The position numbers and the translations under genes are program-made. Shown one piece after another: positions 25,890 to 34,726 of a DNA stretch of 55,392 nt. Position 1 is the stretch's first letter. Every line of letters starts with the position of its first letter. The stretch lies in NCBI GenBank assembly GCA_964639255.1, contig CAZXDP010000012.1, positions 1-55,392 on the forward strand, written 5' to 3'. The notes below the pieces were generated by a model that worked only from the letters and a program-made list of their open reading frames with translations, was not told the origin of the DNA and made no database searches. The DNA is from NZQO01 sp964639255. Lineage in GTDB: Bacteria > Bacteroidota > Bacteroidia > Flavobacteriales > Flavobacteriaceae.

Positions 25890-26895
25890 GAATAATAGTC
25901 TTTGGTTACGATTTGGTTGTTTCCTTACTGGCTACAACTATTCTATCTTAAAATCCTGTAGTGAAGCTAGTAGGAAACAGGTGAAAAAGTATACTGCCGC
26001 ACTTTTGATCATTATGTTGATATGGTTTATTATAGGATATCTATTTGCCCGTGAGTATCTAAAATTGGATTTGATTGGCTCAATCATTGCCGGGATCATC
26101 TCGGTTTTTGTAATAGTTCAAATAGAACGGCAAATCATTTTAGGAAGTAAAAGTTATAAAGCGCAGGCCGCTAGGTTCATCATTGGTATTGTAATGGCGG
26201 TGATAGGTTCAGTAATAGTAGATCAAATCATATTTAGCGAAGACCTAGAGAAGCGAAAAATTTTCGCTGTAAATGAAGAAGTCGAAAGCTTGTTACCACA
26301 GCGAACGGCTGAGCTAAAAACCCAGATGAGATATGTCGATTCCCTTATTGCGGCAAAGGAAATGGAACGAAAAGACTTATTGATAGAGATTACAGAAAAT
26401 CCCACTATCACAATGCCGTCGAGTAGTGTACGTAAAATACCTAAAACAATTGAAAGAGAGGTTTTGGTTGATGGGGTTATTCAAAAGGTAAAGAAAGATA
26501 CCGTCGTTACCGAGCGTTCTTATTCTACTGGAACAGTGCCCAATCCGAAAGCGGATTTGGTACCTGTGCTGGATAATCAACTGAGTGATTTGAATGAGCA
26601 AAAAAACACCATTTCCCAGAGGTTAATTGACAGTAAGGAAAATTTGACAGAAGAATTATTAGATATAAAAGGCTTTTTAGATGAATTGCAATTGATGATA
26701 GGGATATTAACTGGTTCAGTAGTGTCATTACTATTTTGGATTTTATTATTTGTGCTGTTCCTATTCATAGAGTTGTTAGTGCTAATTAATAAAAGTGTAG
26801 ATGGAGATACAGATTATGATAAAATGATACAGCATCAACAAACGGTACGAATACAGGCCATTGAAAAATTGGTGGAGACCAAAATTGTTTCTTAA
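25882..26895 (+). CDS. DUF4407 membrane protein
   Basis: The 337-residue protein begins with a polar segment containing LTGYN, then three transmembrane helices (about 37-55, 63-82, 95-115), a long coiled-coil domain (about 120-270) and a C-terminal helix (IGILTGSVVSLLFWILLFVL). This is the DUF4407 architecture. Family function is not known. As the last gene of the HNH/coiled-coil/DUF4407 trio it could anchor a nuclease to the membrane; this is inference. About 230 AT-rich bases without a gene follow. Confidence 0.8.
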   Translation: MYKNNSLWLRFGCFLTGYNYSILKSCSEASRKQVKKYTAALLIIMLIWFIIGYLFAREYLKLDLIGSIIAGIISVFVIVQIERQIILGSKSYKAQAARFIIGIVMAVIGSVIVDQIIFSEDLEKRKIFAVNEEVESLLPQRTAELKTQMRYVDSLIAAKEMERKDLLIEITENPTITMPSSSVRKIPKTIEREVLVDGVIQKVKKDTVVTERSYSTGTVPNPKADLVPVLDNQLSDLNEQKNTISQRLIDSKENLTEELLDIKGFLDELQLMIGILTGSVVSLLFWILLFVLFLFIELLVLINKSVDGDTDYDKMIQHQQTVRIQAIEKLVETKIVS

Positions 26896-27126
26896 TGAAA
26901 TCGATCACTTTTTCGTCTATAATTTTATATATAAAGAATTTCAATATTTAATTCCCATTTTTGGAAGAAAATTACTATGTCGTAATAGTTTTTTGGGTAG
27001 CCAAATCCTTAGTATTATCTAATCCGTATTCTTACATTTTCTAGCTTGTTTGTAAATATTAGAAAATAGTCAACTCTAAATTTTAATTATAAAATTTTAT
27101 AAAGCGAGCCAGACATAATGCTCAAA

Positions 27127-28428
27127 CTATAAATTTTCTTCATTAAATGCGGGTCTACCAAAAGATTTTCTTTCTAGACGATTTCGAATCTCTATATCAG
27201 ATAGACCCAGTTCTCTTAAAAAAATTGATAAGGATACAAATTGAAGTTGTGTTGTGAACCAGACTAATCGAAAATTATCATCTTTTTTCAAGGATTGATT
27301 GATATGCTTAGAATTATGAACTAATAAATGTCGTCTAGCGATGATTTCATCAGTTGTTGATTTGGTAGGATTATAAAATGAACTCCAGCAATCATTATAA
27401 CACTTAAATAGTTGATATAAACTATCTTCATTCTTCATTTTTCTTTTGAACAATATTTGTTCCGCAAAAGTTAGTATGCCATTTATCAAATTGAGAAACC
27501 TATTATGAATGAAATCTGTTGAGTTTCTTAATACGGCGAAAAAATTTTGGGTAATCAAAGGGTTTTTTTCAGTAAAGTCAAACCAATTTGCAAGCAATTT
27601 CGGATTTGATTTTAAATCTTCTAGTGTTAAAATTAAATCGTGACGATGTAGAGTTTTATATGAAGTATCCACAAATTTGTCGTGATAAATTAAACTTGTT
27701 AAATATCCGTTGGGATTAGTATTGGAATTGTTTAAATCATAAGATGTAATATGTGTGGGACTGAAACAACTCAAGCTGAGCAGCCAATTTAGCTTCGTAG
27801 CAACTTCTCTTGTAGCCAATTCTGTTACCGAATTGCAATAAATGACCTCAAAACTCGGTAAATATTTAAAATGGAATCCACTGGGATCAGGATATTGATA
27901 TTTATAACCGTTACCTATATTAATTTTAAATAAATTAGATCTAAAAACTTCTTGGCTTTTTGGACCGGTAAAAATTAATTTGTATCCTTGATCCAAATCT
28001 TCAAATTCTAGCGACCTATCATCAATCCAGACATCTAAATTGAGAATGGAAATGATCATACGGTTGAAATTATCCAAAACAGCTGTTTCGTGAACTCTCG
28101 TTTTAAGAAAATAGCTTACGTGAGTTTTGTAATATTTCAAATTAACGGATGAGAAAGATCTACCTGCATAAAAACAATGAATTAATTTGATATAATAGTA
28201 AGTTTTCGTTTCTGAATGGATTGCAACACCCTGAATATCAATATAGTTATCTTTACTTGCAGATATATCTGAATTATTTTTAATTATTTTTCCAATGGTT
28301 TCCAGGGTATAGTTGCCATTAGAAAATATCAATAAATTACCAATAAATTTTTTATGGGGATTGGCTATTTCCCACCATTCCCCAAAATAATGGGTAACTA
28401 ATTTTGGCTGTTGAATAGAATAATTCAT
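27127..28428 (-). CDS. apeA: ApeA-like HEPN anti-phage protein
   Basis: The 433-residue protein starts with the ApeA N-terminal domain pattern (FGEWWEIANPHKKFIGNLLI, then a beta-rich region with FTGPKSQEVFR). It ends in a HEPN domain with the ribonuclease motif R366-x4-H371 (RRHLLVHN). ApeA proteins act alone as abortive-infection RNases in other bacteria. The only minus-strand gene between 25 and 39 kb, it is divergent from the restriction operon, and the 190-base spacer must hold both promoters. The assignment is by motif and layout, not by database search. Confidence 0.8.
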   Translation of the reverse strand: MNYSIQQPKLVTHYFGEWWEIANPHKKFIGNLLIFSNGNYTLETIGKIIKNNSDISASKDNYIDIQGVAIHSETKTYYYIKLIHCFYAGRSFSSVNLKYYKTHVSYFLKTRVHETAVLDNFNRMIISILNLDVWIDDRSLEFEDLDQGYKLIFTGPKSQEVFRSNLFKINIGNGYKYQYPDPSGFHFKYLPSFEVIYCNSVTELATREVATKLNWLLSLSCFSPTHITSYDLNNSNTNPNGYLTSLIYHDKFVDTSYKTLHRHDLILTLEDLKSNPKLLANWFDFTEKNPLITQNFFAVLRNSTDFIHNRFLNLINGILTFAEQILFKRKMKNEDSLYQLFKCYNDCWSSFYNPTKSTTDEIIARRHLLVHNSKHINQSLKKDDNFRLVWFTTQLQFVSLSIFLRELGLSDIEIRNRLERKSFGRPAFNEENL

Positions 28429-28619
28429 TAAATACTTCTATGATTCTGTTTTTCAAAAATCCTATTATTAAAAGATACTAAATCTTCTTGTCTTTATCTG
28501 AAACAGGTTTAAAATTATTGGACGGCATTAGCAGACGTGATGCTTTCATGATAAAAACACAAAGCAACACGGTGTATATCTACAAGGTAAATACTATATT
28601 TAGCATTCAATTTCTCCCT

Positions 28620-28811
28620 ATGAATCGTATTAAAGAAGTATTAGAAGAAAAAGGTATTAAGCAAGTTTGGTTAGCCGAAAAGCTGGGTAAAAGCTTCAAT
28701 ACGGTAAATGCTTATGTGCAAAACCGTACCCAACCAAGCTTGGAAGTGCTTTATGAAATAGCAGAAATTTTAAATGTTGATCCAAAAGAATTATTAGATA
28801 CAAAAAAATAA
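28620..28811 (+). CDS. XRE-family regulator of the restriction operon
   Basis: The 63-residue protein is a single HTH_3 domain: IKEVLEEKGIKQVWLAEKLG, then SFNTVNAYVQNRTQPSLEVL as recognition helix. A longer frame opens at 28488, but the ATG at 28620 starts the domain exactly and lies 18 bases after a TATATTTA box (28595-28602). Such controllers sit in front of hsdM in many Bacteroidota type I systems and set the timing of expression. hsdM follows nine bases downstream. Confidence 0.85.
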   Translation: MNRIKEVLEEKGIKQVWLAEKLGKSFNTVNAYVQNRTQPSLEVLYEIAEILNVDPKELLDTKK

Positions 28812-28820
28812 CCCGTTTAA

Positions 28821-30365
28821 ATGGCAAAGACCAAAACTAAAAAAGAAGAACCTTTAGAAAAAGTCCTGTGGGCTACAGCTAATAAGCTAAGAAAGAATAT
28901 AGATGCAGCAGAATATAAACACGTAGTCTTAGGCTTGATATTCTTACGTTACATCTCTGATGCCTTTAGTGACTTATACAACAAATTAGAAAAAGGCGAA
29001 GGCGAATATGCAGGAGCAGATCCAGAAGATAAAGACGAATACAAAGCCGAAAATGTATTTTTTGTGCCTTCAAAAGCAAGATGGACGTATTTACAGGATA
29101 ACGCCAAAAGTCCTGAAATAGGTATAATGATAGATGCCGCAATGGATGCTATCGAAAAAGAAAACCCACGTCTTAAAGGGGTGCTGCCAAAAGTATATGC
29201 TAAAGAAAATTTAGATACCACCAATTTAGGTACATTAGTAGATAAAATTGGAAATATAGCTTTAGGAGATATTAAAGAGCAAAGTGCTGATATATTAGGA
29301 CACGTTTTTGAATATTTCTTAGGTGAATTTGCATTAGCAGAAGGTAAAAAAGGCGGACAGTTCTATACTCCAAGAAGTGTAGTAGAATTATTGGTGCAAA
29401 TGTTAGAGCCTTACAAAGGGCGTGTAATGGACCCTTGCTGTGGTAGTGGCGGTATGTTTGTACAGTCTGAAAAATTTGTATTAGAACATCAAGGAAATAT
29501 CAACGATATATCTATCTATGGGCAAGAGAGCAATCAAACCACGTGGCGTCTGGCCAAAATGAATTTAGCCATTCGTGGTATAGACAGTTCACAAGTAAAG
29601 TGGAATAACGAAGGCTCATTTTTAAAGGATGAACACAAAGATATTAAGGTAGATTACATTATTGCCAACCCGCCGTTTAATGATGACGATTGGAGTGGTA
29701 ACCTAATGCGTAAAGATGCACGTTGGGAATACGGTACACCGCCAGTAAACAATGCTAATTACGGTTGGATTCAACATTTCTTGTATCATCTTGCACCAAG
29801 TGGGCAAGCTGGTTTTGTATTATCTAAAGGCTCGCTAACCACTAAAACATCTGGTGAAGACGTTATCCGTAAAAACTTAATAGATGCTGGCTTGGTAGAT
29901 TGTATTGTAAACCTTCCTGCCAAACTATTTTTAAACACGCAAATTCCTGCCTGTTTATGGTTTATGAGTAAAAATCGAACCAATGGCAAGTTCCGTAACC
30001 GTAAAAACGAAATTCTATTTATTGATGCACGAAATTTAGGGCATTTAATTAACCGAAGAACAAGAGAGTTAACTCAAAAAGATATAGACCTAATTTCAGA
30101 TACCTATCATAATTGGCGAAACTTAAATGCAGACTATGAAGATATTCCAGGATTCTGTAAAGCCGAAAGTATTGAGCGAGTTAAAGAACTCGATTATGTA
30201 TTGACACCAGGTCGCTATGTAGGCTTGCCAGACGAGGAAGATGATTTCGATTTTAACGAACGCTTTACCAAGCTAAAAGCAGAGTTTGAGGCACAGTTAA
30301 AAGAAGAAACCTCACTTAACAAACGCATACAAGATAACCTTGCAAAAATAAATACCAATGAGTAA
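28821..30365 (+). CDS. hsdM: Type I restriction-modification DNA methyltransferase subunit
   Basis: HsdM makes N6-methyladenine within the recognition site, as M2S and in R2M2S complexes. The 514-residue protein has the HsdM_N domain (residues 1-150), QFYTPRSVVELL, the AdoMet-binding motif DPCCGSGG (204-211) and the catalytic NPPF (283-286), and a C-terminal helical tail for HsdS contact. It overlaps the next gene (hepT) by eight bases. Complete by length. Confidence 0.96.
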   Translation: MAKTKTKKEEPLEKVLWATANKLRKNIDAAEYKHVVLGLIFLRYISDAFSDLYNKLEKGEGEYAGADPEDKDEYKAENVFFVPSKARWTYLQDNAKSPEIGIMIDAAMDAIEKENPRLKGVLPKVYAKENLDTTNLGTLVDKIGNIALGDIKEQSADILGHVFEYFLGEFALAEGKKGGQFYTPRSVVELLVQMLEPYKGRVMDPCCGSGGMFVQSEKFVLEHQGNINDISIYGQESNQTTWRLAKMNLAIRGIDSSQVKWNNEGSFLKDEHKDIKVDYIIANPPFNDDDWSGNLMRKDARWEYGTPPVNNANYGWIQHFLYHLAPSGQAGFVLSKGSLTTKTSGEDVIRKNLIDAGLVDCIVNLPAKLFLNTQIPACLWFMSKNRTNGKFRNRKNEILFIDARNLGHLINRRTRELTQKDIDLISDTYHNWRNLNADYEDIPGFCKAESIERVKELDYVLTPGRYVGLPDEEDDFDFNERFTKLKAEFEAQLKEETSLNKRIQDNLAKINTNE

Positions 30366-30843
30366 ACAACAAGACATACGTTGGGAACAACGCTTTTCTA
30401 ATTACGTAAAGGCGTTTGATAAAATAGACCAAGCTGTAAATAAAATAAAGGAAGATTATGCAATAGATGAAGACGGAAATATTGATGACGATGAATTTTT
30501 AGATGATATTATTAAAGAAGGTCTGATAAAGCGTTTTGAATATACATTTGAATTAGCTTGGAATGTGATGAAAGATTACGCAGTGTTTCAAGGTAACCCA
30601 AATGTTGGTGGTTCAAGAGATGCATTTCGAGAAGCACTTCAGCTACAATTGATTTCTGACGGAAAGGTATGGATGGATATGATTATAAGTCGAAATAAAA
30701 CATCACATACTTATGATGAGGACACTGCGGATGAAATATTTTCTAAAGTAATTAACGATTACCACCCTTTATTTAAAACTTTTAGAGACAAAATGGAAAC
30801 ATTAAGAAGCGGTAATCAAGGCGAAATATTTGAAGAAGAATAA
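30358..30843 (+). CDS. hepT: HepT-like HEPN toxin / nucleotidyltransferase substrate-binding protein
   Basis: The 161-residue protein belongs to the HI0074-like, nucleotidyltransferase substrate-binding family. The HEPN motif R-x4-H-x-Y is intact at R112, H117 and Y119 (RNKTSHTY). In type VII toxin-antitoxin systems HepT is an RNase toxin, and MntA transfers AMP to the tyrosine of this motif, switching it off. Here the cognate MntA domain is fused to HsdS in the next gene, which overlaps by one base (TAATG). The upstream overlap with hsdM is eight bases. An acidic insert (DEDGNIDDDEFLDD) occupies 37-50. Confidence 0.88.
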   Translation: MSKQQDIRWEQRFSNYVKAFDKIDQAVNKIKEDYAIDEDGNIDDDEFLDDIIKEGLIKRFEYTFELAWNVMKDYAVFQGNPNVGGSRDAFREALQLQLISDGKVWMDMIISRNKTSHTYDEDTADEIFSKVINDYHPLFKTFRDKMETLRSGNQGEIFEEE

Positions 30844-32279
30844 TGTACGGACTGGAACAAGAAGACATACAAAAAATAAACGCAGTTTTTAAAAACCACA
30901 CAAGCATAGAAAAAGCAATACTCTATGGCTCTCGTGCTAAAGGCAATTACAAACCGTATTCTGATATAGATTTAACCTTAGTAGGCAAAGACTTAACATT
31001 AAGCGAGCAGTTTAGTATAGAGACGGAGCTGGACGACCTACTATTGCCCTATAAAATAGACCTCTCTATATACCATAAAATAGAAAACCAAGACCTTATA
31101 GACCATATCGATAGAGTGGGAATCGTGTTTTATAAATATGATGAGTTATTGGATTGGGAAGAAAAGGAATTAAAAGATGTTGCAAAGTTAGTTAAGGAAA
31201 GTTGGAAAGTTGGTGACGAAGAATTACCGTACATTGCTTTAGAACATATTGTAGAAAATGGACTTAGAATTGACAGCATAGGTAGCTCTAATGAGGTAGC
31301 AAGTAATAAGTATTATTTTAATGAAAGCACTTTTTTGTTTGGAAAACTTCGACCTTATTTTAGAAAACTTTACAGACCAAACTTTAGAGGTATTTGTTCT
31401 ACAGATATATGGGTTGTAGAACCAAAGGAAGAGAATGACAAAGACTTCTTATTCTATTTTTTTGCAAATAAAGAATTTGTAGATATTTCATACGCGAGCT
31501 CTTCTGGTACTCGAATGCCACGTGCGGATTGGAATTATATGGGTAATACGTTATGGGATTTTCCAAAATATAAGGAACAACAAGCCATAGCAGAAGTACT
31601 TAGTAGTCTCGATGCTAAAATAGACCTATTACACCGCCAAAACCAAACCTTAGAAGCCTTGGCAGAAACCTTGTTTAGGCATTGGCTTATAGAGGAAGAA
31701 AAAGAAGAATGGCAGCAAGAATCTTTAAGCAGTATTGCTACCTTTTTAAATGGTTTGGCGTGTCAAAAATACCCACCAAAAAATGAGGTAGATAAATTGC
31801 CTGTTCTTAAAATTAGAGAGCTTAAAGATGGTTTTACAGATAATTCAGATTGGGCTTCTACCGATGTTGATAAAAAATACTTTGTCGCTAATGGCGATGT
31901 TATTTTCTCTTGGTCAGCTTCTTTAGTGGTTAAAATTTGGGATGGTGCAAATTGTATTCTCAATCAACATTTATTTAAAGTATCTTCAGAAGATTATCCA
32001 AAATGGTTTTACTACTTATGGAGTAAGTACCATTTAGACCAATTTATTGCTATTGCAAAAGCGCACGCAACCACAATGGGGCATATAAAGCGAGGCGATT
32101 TAGATGATGCTATGGTAGCCATACCATCGTCAAAAGAATTGGAAGAAATGAGCAATACATTTACCCCAATGATTGATAAGTTGATAGCAAATAACAGGCA
32201 AATAAAAAATTTAGAAAAAACACGAGATACCTTACTTCCAAAACTAATGGGTGGTGAGGTAAGAGTAAACATATTATAG
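30843..32279 (+). CDS. hsdS: Fusion of MntA-type minimal nucleotidyltransferase with type I specificity subunit HsdS
   Basis: The 478-residue protein starts with a complete minimal nucleotidyltransferase domain (residues 1-98): G29-S30 in GSRAKG, D41 and D43 in SDIDL and D73 in KIDLSI. After a linker of about ten residues, HsdS begins at about 105 (WEEKELKDVAKLVKESWKVG, YIALEHI). It has two target recognition domains (about 105-240 and 290-430), each followed by a conserved helix (KEQQAIAEVLSSLDAKIDLL; LEKTRDTLLPKLMGGEV). HsdS should choose the DNA target. The N-terminal domain should adenylylate HepT from the gene in front. One continuous frame; no internal ribosome site was recognised. Confidence 0.92.
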   Translation: MYGLEQEDIQKINAVFKNHTSIEKAILYGSRAKGNYKPYSDIDLTLVGKDLTLSEQFSIETELDDLLLPYKIDLSIYHKIENQDLIDHIDRVGIVFYKYDELLDWEEKELKDVAKLVKESWKVGDEELPYIALEHIVENGLRIDSIGSSNEVASNKYYFNESTFLFGKLRPYFRKLYRPNFRGICSTDIWVVEPKEENDKDFLFYFFANKEFVDISYASSSGTRMPRADWNYMGNTLWDFPKYKEQQAIAEVLSSLDAKIDLLHRQNQTLEALAETLFRHWLIEEEKEEWQQESLSSIATFLNGLACQKYPPKNEVDKLPVLKIRELKDGFTDNSDWASTDVDKKYFVANGDVIFSWSASLVVKIWDGANCILNQHLFKVSSEDYPKWFYYLWSKYHLDQFIAIAKAHATTMGHIKRGDLDDAMVAIPSSKELEEMSNTFTPMIDKLIANNRQIKNLEKTRDTLLPKLMGGEVRVNIL

Positions 32280-32281
32280 AT

Positions 32282-32515
32282 ATGAAAGAAATTGTAAAAA
32301 AGATCGTAGACAATTATCAAGAACTAATCAATCAGTTAGGAACAACTTACAATAATGATAAGCAATTTATTGAAAGTGCTTACCAAGCAAAAAATGTTGA
32401 TCTGTCCGAAGTACAAAACAGAATGGAAGATACCAGAAAAAACTATTTAAAGCTTGAAAAAGCAAAACTCGAAAAAAAATATTTTGAAGAAACATATTTA
32501 AAAAATGAATCTTAA
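32282..32515 (+). CDS. Small coiled-coil protein, or N-terminal part of a broken GIY-YIG gene
   Basis: The 77-residue product is almost wholly helical (IVKKIVDNYQELINQLGTTY, then a lysine/glutamate-rich coiled coil). It starts two bases after hsdS ends. It stops at TAA (32513-32515), and the same frame continues open for another 137 codons into a GIY-YIG domain. It may therefore be the first third of one protein interrupted by a nonsense change, or a real small protein. Confidence 0.6.
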   Translation: MKEIVKKIVDNYQELINQLGTTYNNDKQFIESAYQAKNVDLSEVQNRMEDTRKNYLKLEKAKLEKKYFEETYLKNES

Positions 32516-32926
32516 AACTTAAAAAAATACAAACAATCGGGTTCGGTATTATTAGGTAAAGACGATGTTTTACGTCAAGAAACAAAATCTATACCTAATG
32601 CACCTGGTGTGTATCTGTTTTATGAAATAAAAGGGGAATATGAAGATTTAAAGTATATAGGTTCTTCGGGTACAATGCAACAAAATGGTAAGTTTAGAGG
32701 GCAAATGATGTATGGAAGAATAAATAATAAAATGAATAGCAAACTTACAAGAGCGCAATTTTTCAACAATCATTTTCAAACCTCAAATTGTGACCTTATT
32801 AGAATAGATTGGTATGTAACCTACAATGATGAGTTTTTAGATTTACCAAAATATGTAGAAGCAAACCTATTGCAAGAATATTACAGTTTGTTTGGTAAAC
32901 TACCAGAATGGAATAACGGTTTTTAA
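32516..32926 (+). pseudogene. GIY-YIG nuclease domain without its own start codon
   Basis: This frame is a direct, in-phase continuation of the 77-residue gene after its TAA. It carries a GIY-YIG core: APGVYLFYE, then LKYIGSSG, arginine-containing helices and an EANLLQEYY stretch in which the glutamate would be the metal ligand. No ATG or TTG exists between the stop and the domain; the first usable codon is a GTG at 32609, in the middle of the GIY strand. I interpret it as a disrupted gene spanning 32282-32926 (214 residues if restored). A sequencing error would give the same picture. Confidence 0.6.
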
Positions 32927-32935
32927 TAATAATAT

Positions 32936-34726
32936 ATGGCTATAGAAGTAACAGGAAAACAAATTGCAAGTGATAAAATAACCATTAAAGATGTATTTGG
33001 CGAAGATATGTGGTTTAATATACCAGATTATCAACGTCCTTATGTTTGGGGCGAAGACCAAATAAGTACTTTGTTAGATGATATTGCACACGCAGCAGTA
33101 AATACACCAGATAATCAGTATTTCTTAGGGTCTTTAGTATTACATTGTCAAGACAAAGATTTTCAAGGCACACAATATCAAGAGAACGCGGTCTTAGATG
33201 GTCAGCAAAGGTTAACAACCTTATATATGCTTCAAGCTGTTATTAGAGATATTACTACTGTAAAAACAAGAAAGAAAACCTGTGCTAAAGCTATATTTCA
33301 AGAAGGAAACCCAGATGATGGTATCCCGGAAAGGTTGCGCATAGAGTTTGCTATTCGGTCAGATGTAGAAGCTTTTGTAAATACCTTTATAAAAGAAGAA
33401 GGTGGTACACAAAAGCAAGCATTGCTACAGCAATTGGCCAATAATTCAAAAGATGTATCTATCCGTAATATGGCAGATGCCTTATTAATTATTAGCAAAT
33501 GGTTTGGTAATGATGATAATTTAAGTATTGATACATTTTTTCCTTACTTACGTCAGTATGTTATACTGGTATATGTAGCCAGTAGCGAATTGGAAGATGC
33601 TTTTAGACTGTTTACAGTTTTAAATGACAGAGGTATAAAACTTCGCAATAGTGATATTTTAAAAGCCCAAAACCTTAAAGAAGTATCTACAGACAAGAAA
33701 CAAAAAGAGTATGCAAAATTTTGGGAAGAATTAGAAGGTGAATTAAGTGAAGATTTCGACCAATTTTTATCCTATATCAGAACCATATTGGTTAAAGAAA
33801 AGGCACGTCATAATTTACTAAAGGAGTTTGAGGATAATATCTATTCGCCTAAAAAGTTTAATCAAAGTACAAAAAAGTATGAGAAAGTAACACCTTTACT
33901 AAAAAAAGGGGATGATACTTTTGATATTATACAGAGTTATAAGGAGCATTTCGACCAAATTTTTAGTGCAAATAATTATAACTTAAATAGCAATTGGGCT
34001 TTTGATAATTTAATAAGTGTAATGCAAGATACAGCGCTTTCTGATATTTGGACACCACCTTTATTGGCATACCGAAAGCATTTTGGAGATCATCGTATTC
34101 TTGATTTTCTTAAACTTTTAGATAACAAATTTTCTGGAGATTGGATTGCAAGAGAAACACCAACGTTTAGAATTGAGGCTATGAACACAATTATTAAAAA
34201 AATTGAAGAAATAGCAGAAAAAAAAGAGATGAAAATTAATGATAAAGTCAATGAATTATTAACATCTACAGTTTTCAATTTTAATGGCAAAGAATTTTTA
34301 GCACAACTTGAAAATAACACAATCTATGGTAGACGTTTTGCAAGATATATTTTAAGAAAAGTAGATTTCCTTTTAGATGCACCCTTGTATCAAGAAAAAA
34401 GAAATTCTTATAACGAAATGTCAGTAGAACATTTATTACCACAAAATCCTGAAGACTCAAGTCAATGGGTATTAGATTTTACACCTGAAGAAAGAGAAGA
34501 ATGGACACATAAATTGGGCAACTTGGTGTTGATAAGCAGACGTAAAAATTCTGGCCAAGGCAGAAAGGATTTTAAATTTAAAAAGGAAAAATATTTTGCA
34601 AATAGTGTAGAGTCCTTCCCTAATTCAATTCGTGTAATGCAAAAACCGCAATGGACAATTACAGAATTAAAGCAAAACCATCAAAACTTGGTAAATATAA
34701 TAAAAGCGCATTATAATTTAGTATGA
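32936..34726 (+). CDS. DUF262/DUF1524 (GmrSD-like) restriction nuclease
   Basis: The 596-residue protein has an N-terminal DUF262 ParB-like domain (IPDYQRPYVWGE at 29-40; DGQQR at 88-92), which in GmrS-type proteins binds and hydrolyses nucleotides. The C-terminal DUF1524 domain is HNH-like (VEHLLPQN with H499; HKLGNLVLIS at 525-534). Single-chain GmrSD proteins cut modified phage DNA. It is embedded between the specificity gene and hsdR and overlaps hsdR by four bases (ATGA), so it is expressed together with the type I system. Confidence 0.9.
   Translation: MAIEVTGKQIASDKITIKDVFGEDMWFNIPDYQRPYVWGEDQISTLLDDIAHAAVNTPDNQYFLGSLVLHCQDKDFQGTQYQENAVLDGQQRLTTLYMLQAVIRDITTVKTRKKTCAKAIFQEGNPDDGIPERLRIEFAIRSDVEAFVNTFIKEEGGTQKQALLQQLANNSKDVSIRNMADALLIISKWFGNDDNLSIDTFFPYLRQYVILVYVASSELEDAFRLFTVLNDRGIKLRNSDILKAQNLKEVSTDKKQKEYAKFWEELEGELSEDFDQFLSYIRTILVKEKARHNLLKEFEDNIYSPKKFNQSTKKYEKVTPLLKKGDDTFDIIQSYKEHFDQIFSANNYNLNSNWAFDNLISVMQDTALSDIWTPPLLAYRKHFGDHRILDFLKLLDNKFSGDWIARETPTFRIEAMNTIIKKIEEIAEKKEMKINDKVNELLTSTVFNFNGKEFLAQLENNTIYGRRFARYILRKVDFLLDAPLYQEKRNSYNEMSVEHLLPQNPEDSSQWVLDFTPEEREEWTHKLGNLVLISRRKNSGQGRKDFKFKKEKYFANSVESFPNSIRVMQKPQWTITELKQNHQNLVNIIKAHYNLV

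Noticed and set aside
32513..32515. Programmed recoding (read-through) of TAA
   Set aside because: No stimulatory structure or known context was seen; a nonsense mutation or sequencing error is simpler.
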